From positions 186,842-250,841 of the forward strand of contig MNCI01015542.1 in NCBI GenBank assembly GCA_015680685.1: a DNA stretch of 64,000 bases, written 5' to 3'. The position numbers and the translations under genes were made by a program. The stretch comes from Gnetum montanum. Lineage: Eukaryota; Streptophyta; Gnetopsida; Gnetales; Gnetaceae. The notes under the pieces were generated by a model. It made no database searches. It was not told where the DNA came from and saw only the letters and a program-made list of their open reading frames with translations. This document shows, piece after piece, positions 59,286 to 64,000 of this stretch (positions within the stretch are counted from its first letter, which is position 1; every line of letters begins with the position of its first letter).

Positions 59286-59504
59286 GTATTTCTAGTGACC
59301 AACGTTTTCCATCATTACACATAGCTCTTGGGTGAGAGAGAAAAATACAAAAACTCCCCTAGCATCAATTGATGATAATGAATTTTTTGAGCATCACAGG
59401 GTCTTATTTATAGGGTTGTATGGACCTAATATTAGGTACCTGACGTCAACTTCCACCTGATATCACATAGTTGATATCAAGGCTCTCGAAATTGCATTTG
59501 ATGA
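59285..59504 (-). repeat. 3' LTR of element D, inner part
   Basis: Resumes LTR sequence: GGGTGAGAGAGAAAAATAC, TATTTATAGGGTT (reverse TATAAATA near 59406), and GATATCACATAGTTGATATCA, corresponding to the U3 GATATC words of A-C in reverse. It ends near TTTGATGAAG/ACATTC at about 59500. Confidence 0.6.
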
Positions 59505-60900
59505 AGACATTCAACATGGAAAATGAATCTTTATGATTGGTTGGAAGGTTTCATGTAAAATCCAAAGTTTTTCGATAAGTGAGAATCCATATTTATGCAT
59601 TGGTAGTATGAGAAGATGGAATCATGTATATTAAAAGCTTTACAAGATGTAAGAAATGGGGTATTGGATTCATGGTATAGAACAAATAGGTTATGTGATA
59701 AGCAAAGGTATTTAATTTAACATTTATGTAGTTGGAAGGTTCAAGATGATGCAATTATGTTAGTCAAGTAGAAGTTACAATAGTTATACAAGTGGATCCT
59801 CCCCAAAGTAGGCTCTACCCTTAATTCCCTTGTATAATGACATCCAAAAAATATTTGTAGGCACCAATGGGGTTAAATGCAATGCATAATTGTTGAACAA
59901 AACACAAATGTTAAACCACAAACTCTATGTTACACAAAACCACAAGTTATGATCATATGGATAGTGAGATGAGATAGATTTTAGAAGGGATTGTAGAAAT
60001 GGGGACATGAGGTGCCTTACCATAAGCACAATGAATCATTGTGTGTTATTAATGGTTAAAGTAATCAATAGCCCTTCTTTTCAAGATTCAAACCAAGTCC
60101 AAACCACATTCTAGTGACATCACATTTTTTTATCTCTTAGATTGAGAATCATAAGACTACCATCATTGCAAGGAGTAGCATCAATTAGCATTTTTTTCCA
60201 AGGGAGGAGTTTATTTATGGCACTTCTTTTGATGAATTTTGAAAAGCCGCTAACCTTCAAGCATGGGTAACATGTGTTTCTAGTGGGATCCTTAATTATT
60301 TATTCAATTTCCTTTTATTTTACTCCTATCCATGTCAACCTTACTAGAGGACTACCTTTAGGCATGGGTAACATGTCTTTCTAGTGACATGGTAAGGCAA
60401 CACTTATTTTACTTTTACTTCCATTTTTCATTAGATCTACAAGGATATAATTACAACCTTGGCCACATGATAGAACATATAGAAGTGGTTAAAGGGATTC
60501 CACAAATTTTCTTGATGTCAGATCCTTTACATTCCCACTTGATTCTTCACTTTTCTTTCTAGGCATAATGATTATGAATTTATTCTTAGTTTGATGATGA
60601 TGAAAAATATAATTATGGCCATGGTAAGAACCTCTTATTAATGGAATCAGTGAATGGATGACATGGCCTCACTACCCAAATAATTAGTAACTCTTGACTA
60701 GACAACATAGAGAAGTCCTCACCTCAATGGGCTACATGATGTTTTATTCACACATAATATTACTAATAAATGGAATGAACAAAAATGTGGAAAAAGCTAA
60801 AAGGCATAGGAAAATTTTTATCAAGAAATAAGAAAATGATAAAAAATTGTAAAACAAAAAGATGAAAAAAATCTATTAATTTTGAATGTTAGGATGGGGC
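59505..60900 (-). other. 3' noncoding region of element D
   Basis: Colinear with B and C noncoding regions (blocks at 59786-59815 and 60890-60915, GGCATTTCCCCCATGACTAAG). Two GGCATGGGTAACATGTCTTTCTAGTG-type copies occur near 60262 and 60361. No gene. Confidence 0.6.
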
Positions 60901-60915
60901 ATTTCCCCCATGACT

Positions 60916-61990
60916 AAGCATTTAATCATGAAAAGAGTTAATAAGTCGATAGGTAGGCTCCATGAATTTGTGCAATGATGTTACACTTTCATTGTCAATC
61001 CACTAGGTGTCTTTTGATTTAGTGGTAGTTGTGCAGATAGGTTGTGGCTCACACACTTGGTTTTTAAACATATGGTGGGTTAGGATATGACTTGTGTGAA
61101 CTTTGTACATGTCTGGCCCACAATTGCATCCTTGATCATGATTAGTTATCCATGGATCCATTTGTCTCTCCACAATGCTAGATTCATTACTTTTATTAGA
61201 TGTTGGAGTAATGATGGATGTTGGCCTTTACATAGGATCAGAGGACATTGATTGTGAAAGGAAGGGTTTTGAACTTTATTGGCATTGTGCTAGTTTGGAT
61301 GAGTTAGTAGGTTCACAGGTGTTGTGCTTATGCGTGGGAGTCATCCTAAAGAAAGGGAATTTCCAAGATTGTGGCAAGGATCTACTAGCATTATCATGTC
61401 TATGCACATTCGTAGCACAAGTGGCATTCTTTCATTGATGTTGTGGTGTTAAACCTTCCTATGTTGCTGGCTATGACATGTGATGGAGTGGAGTGTGAGA
61501 ATATTGAGGATATGATGAAGGGTAAGAGGTGTAAGGTGGTGATCCTTTAAGCGATGTTGTGGTTCGATGATACTCAAGAGAGTGGTAGTAGTAATTTGAA
61601 GTAGAGAATGTAGAACTAGTTGGGGAAACAAGTAGTTGAACATAGTATATGTATAGGTTTGGTTGGTAGTAAAGGTAGAGTTGGTTTTATGATGGCTTCT
61701 CCCCTAATTATGGGTTTCACAAATGTGGTTGATGATAGTGTTAAGGTTGGTAAGAAGTCCCACTAGGATAGTATGATTGGTTGTAGGGTTGTTTATAATT
61801 ACCTTGCGATAAAGGTAATTTTCTAGGCATTTTCTTTTGTGTGAACTTGGGATTTAATGCAAAAGTCCAATACTCATGTAGATGTAACATGACTAGGAAA
61901 TAGCCCTTTATATGGTCATATATGCAGATGTCACATCCATCATCTGCTTTGATGGTTGAGTCTATAGTATCTTCCTCTACAGCTAATAGT
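60916..61990 (-). pseudogene. pol-linker and gag remnants of element D
   Basis: Directly after the integrase-end block, sequence matching the protease-RT linker appears (CCACTAGGTGTCTTTTGATT, cf. 30928 in C), so RT, RNase H and integrase are deleted. The CACAATTGCATCCTTGATCA block (61121) matches the protease end of B (37878). The gag tail follows at 61320-61990 (for example the segment around 61790-61950, cf. 38930-39090 in B). All frames are broken. Confidence 0.55.
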
Positions 61991-64000
61991 TGAAAAATTT
62001 TCTAAGTGTTCTGACTATGCTCTCCCTGCTAGGACTATGCTCTAGAGCATAGTTAGCATTGAGATGATCAATTTTGCAAATTTACCTAAGTGTTAAGCTA
62101 GAAGTTATCAAGTTGGCTTGTGATGGAAGAAACAGATTGGTAGATTTTCTACCTTCTAAGCCTATGCTTCCTACTATACTCCAGAGTGTAGTTAGCATAG
62201 TTTGCATGGAGACATTAGTTTTTTCTAGATTTTCCTTAGTGTTTGGGCTACACTATCCCTTTTGGGACTATGCTCTAGAGCGTAGTTAGTGTAGTCTATA
62301 ATAGACCTCGTATCTTAGTAAAATTTTCCTAACTATGGAACTATGCTCTATAATGTAGTCAGTATAATCATGTAGAACTACCTTTAGAAGCCTCTAGATT
62401 TTAGCATGGGCCTTCATCTCAACTCCAACATTTCTTTGACAAGCAAGATCAGTAATTTGCATTTCTTTTGCATCCCCCATTTTCCCCCAAATTGTACCTA
62501 TGCTCAACACCACTTGAGAGAGTCGGCAGTGTAGTCCCAAAGCATAGTCTTCAAAACTACATTATTTTGCATTATGTTTAGGTATATTATAGTTTGTTTG
62601 GCACTTGCACATGTAGTCTTAATATCGTAGTCATAGTTTGGCAGTCTCATAGGGTCCATCAGAGCCCACTAGTAGAACACCATTTGCTTCAGTGTGTGTG
62701 TAGTTGGGGTTAGTGTAGTCCCAACTACCCCTTTGACATGTGGCACCCGATTCGTAACTCATGCTAAACCTAGTCCTATAAATACCCTTGTGCTTCACAT
62801 TTTAGGGGTTGGCATTTGAAGCAATAGATTAGCATTCTAGCATTTGGAAAACTTAGAGTGCACTTGGCATCCTTGGGTAGACTTCATTGCACAACACAAT
62901 GGCATTGTTGCATATTGCCCAGCATATCATTGACCATTGTAGCCCATAGGACACTACGGTAGCCAACCCAACAGGCTTGGACTTCACGATGAATGTCAAT
63001 TTTTATAGCCAAAACACTCTGAGACTATGATTATGTTGCCTACTATGCTTGCTTGTACACTATCTACCTCCTCACCTTTTTTTGTAGTTAACTACACTCC
63101 CCCCATTTGGGGTAGTGTCACTCTCTCTTTTTCTTACATCTTGCACATTTGTATCCTCTTATTTTACATTCTAGCATTCTATTCACATTTTTCATTATTT
63201 CTGAATATGTTTGTGTGTTTGAACCCTTGTTTTGCACCATAAACCTTGACTACGCTCACCATTGTGGGCATTGCAGACATCATAAACCCCATGCAAGCCC
63301 TTATCATTTGTTTCATTGTAACATTTGTAAGTCCCAATTAAATCAAGAAGATCGTTTTGGTCACCCTACCTTCATTTTCCTATAGTCCCTCATATGGACA
63401 TGGGGTTAAGGCTATATGACTGTAGACCTCTCGATGCATCGTTCTAGCCTCTGATGTTTTTGGTTGCTATAGTTTTCTAGTGCTAGAAGTAGGGCCTTTG
63501 CCATTTCCTTCTTTAGCCTCCCTTGGTTGTTGCCTTGTGTGCTCTCTACACCTTGTGTAGATCTGTCCCCATCATTAGTTTTCCTGGAACCCTGCTTGAC
63601 AATACCAGAGATTATACTTCACACATGGCCAAATTTTGGGCACTTAAGAGAGTGTAGTTAGCTCACAGTGTAGTGAGCATAGTCCCAGACTTAGCCATTT
63701 TTCAATAGTTTACACTTACTAATTTTTTTACATTTTTACACTCAGTAATTTCTTTTTTGTTTTACACTTAGCTATTTTCTCAATGTTTTTACACTTAGTA
63801 TTTTTTTTTTTGCATCCCCACACTTAGCCATTTGCTTTAGTGAGTAGAGTTAGTCATTTTCCTTCTTTTTACATTCAATAGACTTTTGCATTTCCTCCTT
63901 GCATCATGAACCCTAAACAACCCTTGACCTTTGCTTCAAGCATAGTTGTTGTTTGACCCATTCAATGGGAGATCACGATTAACCTTCCTAGGGTTGGGGG
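61991..64000. other. Unassigned repeat-like sequence with palindromes and a possible promoter
   Basis: No supported coding frame. Contains the palindrome cluster at 62034-62359, TATAAATA at 62777-62784 within CCTATAAATACCC, and many GTGTAGT/ACTACAC words to about 63690. It may be an LTR of an unrecognised element. Confidence 0.35.
62034..62359. repeat. Cluster of 20-bp palindromes
   Basis: ACTATGCTCTAGAGCATAGT (62034-62053) is a perfect palindrome. Imperfect copies lie at 62173-62192, 62267-62286 and 62340-62359, followed by TAG(T/C)(T/C)AG(C/T)-like sequence, spaced about 75-140 bp. Confidence 0.85.

Larger units (their letters stand above)
44678..61990 (-). mobile_element. Athila-like element D, minus strand, split by the Tat element
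   Basis: Its 3' LTR begins at 44678 (TGTTGAGCTACAAGGTACGC, matching the outer LTR end of B at 40724 and C at 25194) and resumes at about 59285-59500 after the Tat element. The internal 3' noncoding region follows at 59505-60900, then PR-linker and gag remnants to about 61990. Most of pol is deleted. The right (5') end is not found in the window. Confidence 0.65.

Noticed and set aside
63027-63385. Hydrophobic short frames near the window end
   Set aside because: T-rich noncoding sequence gives Phe/Leu/Ser-rich frames by composition; no start context or homology.
1-64000. tRNA, rRNA or CRISPR-like arrays
   Set aside because: None recognised; the short repeat arrays present are tandem without spacer-repeat structure, and the tRNA-like matches are only retroelement primer-binding sites.

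Overview
This window looks like intergenic repeat territory from a large plant genome. It is AT-rich, nearly free of host genes, and built from old, nested LTR retrotransposons of plant lineages: Athila-type and Tat-type Ty3/gypsy, and Ty1/copia, plus one L1-type LINE. Decay is heavy. Most reading frames carry many in-frame stops (mainly TAG/TAA where the family has Gln), frameshifts and block deletions. Two isolated N bases mark assembly joins. A gymnosperm or another giant plant genome fits, but the sequence alone does not name the species.

Layout. 1-7766: 3' part of Athila-like element E (+): RT and integrase remnants, a 3' noncoding region, an extra coiled-coil gene at the env-like position, polypurine tract and 3' LTR. 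7767-9950: mostly unassigned, with a small unrecognised minus-strand gene remnant (8665-9502). About 9950-15250: a decayed Ty1/copia element (+). 15253-17549: end of a second E-like element (F), with the same coiled-coil gene and a 3' LTR. 17772-25155: Athila-like element A (+), bounded at both ends, with LTRs 17772-17962 and 24333-25155 and a CTAGT target-site duplication. 25194-32186: Athila-like element C (-), cut within gag and fused to the LTR of the next element. 32184-41569: Athila-like element B (-), containing a 616-bp inverted duplication bounded by Ns. 41570-44677: L1-type LINE (-), into which B inserted. 44678-about 45430 and about 59285-61990: Athila-like element D (-), whose 3' LTR is split by a Tat-lineage element (about 45430-59285, +). 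61990-64000: unassigned sequence with a cluster of short palindromes.

The most interesting object is inside the Tat element. Between its protease (ends about 47220) and reverse transcriptase (opens at 52894, right after a pyrimidine-rich TTTTTGCAG) lies about 5.7 kb holding a minus-strand, multi-exon gene. Eight exons between 52421 and 47986 can be read with GT-AG introns, and every junction keeps phase. They sum to 3411 nt (1137 codons), interrupted by about 17 stop codons but by no frameshift. The second exon resembles an FCP1/NIF-type HAD phosphatase domain. Later exons resemble the additional ORFs of Tat elements, followed by a Gln-rich coiled coil. An antisense, intron-containing cargo gene in the protease-RT interval is not a standard Tat layout; Ogre elements are known to have a short intron at about this place.
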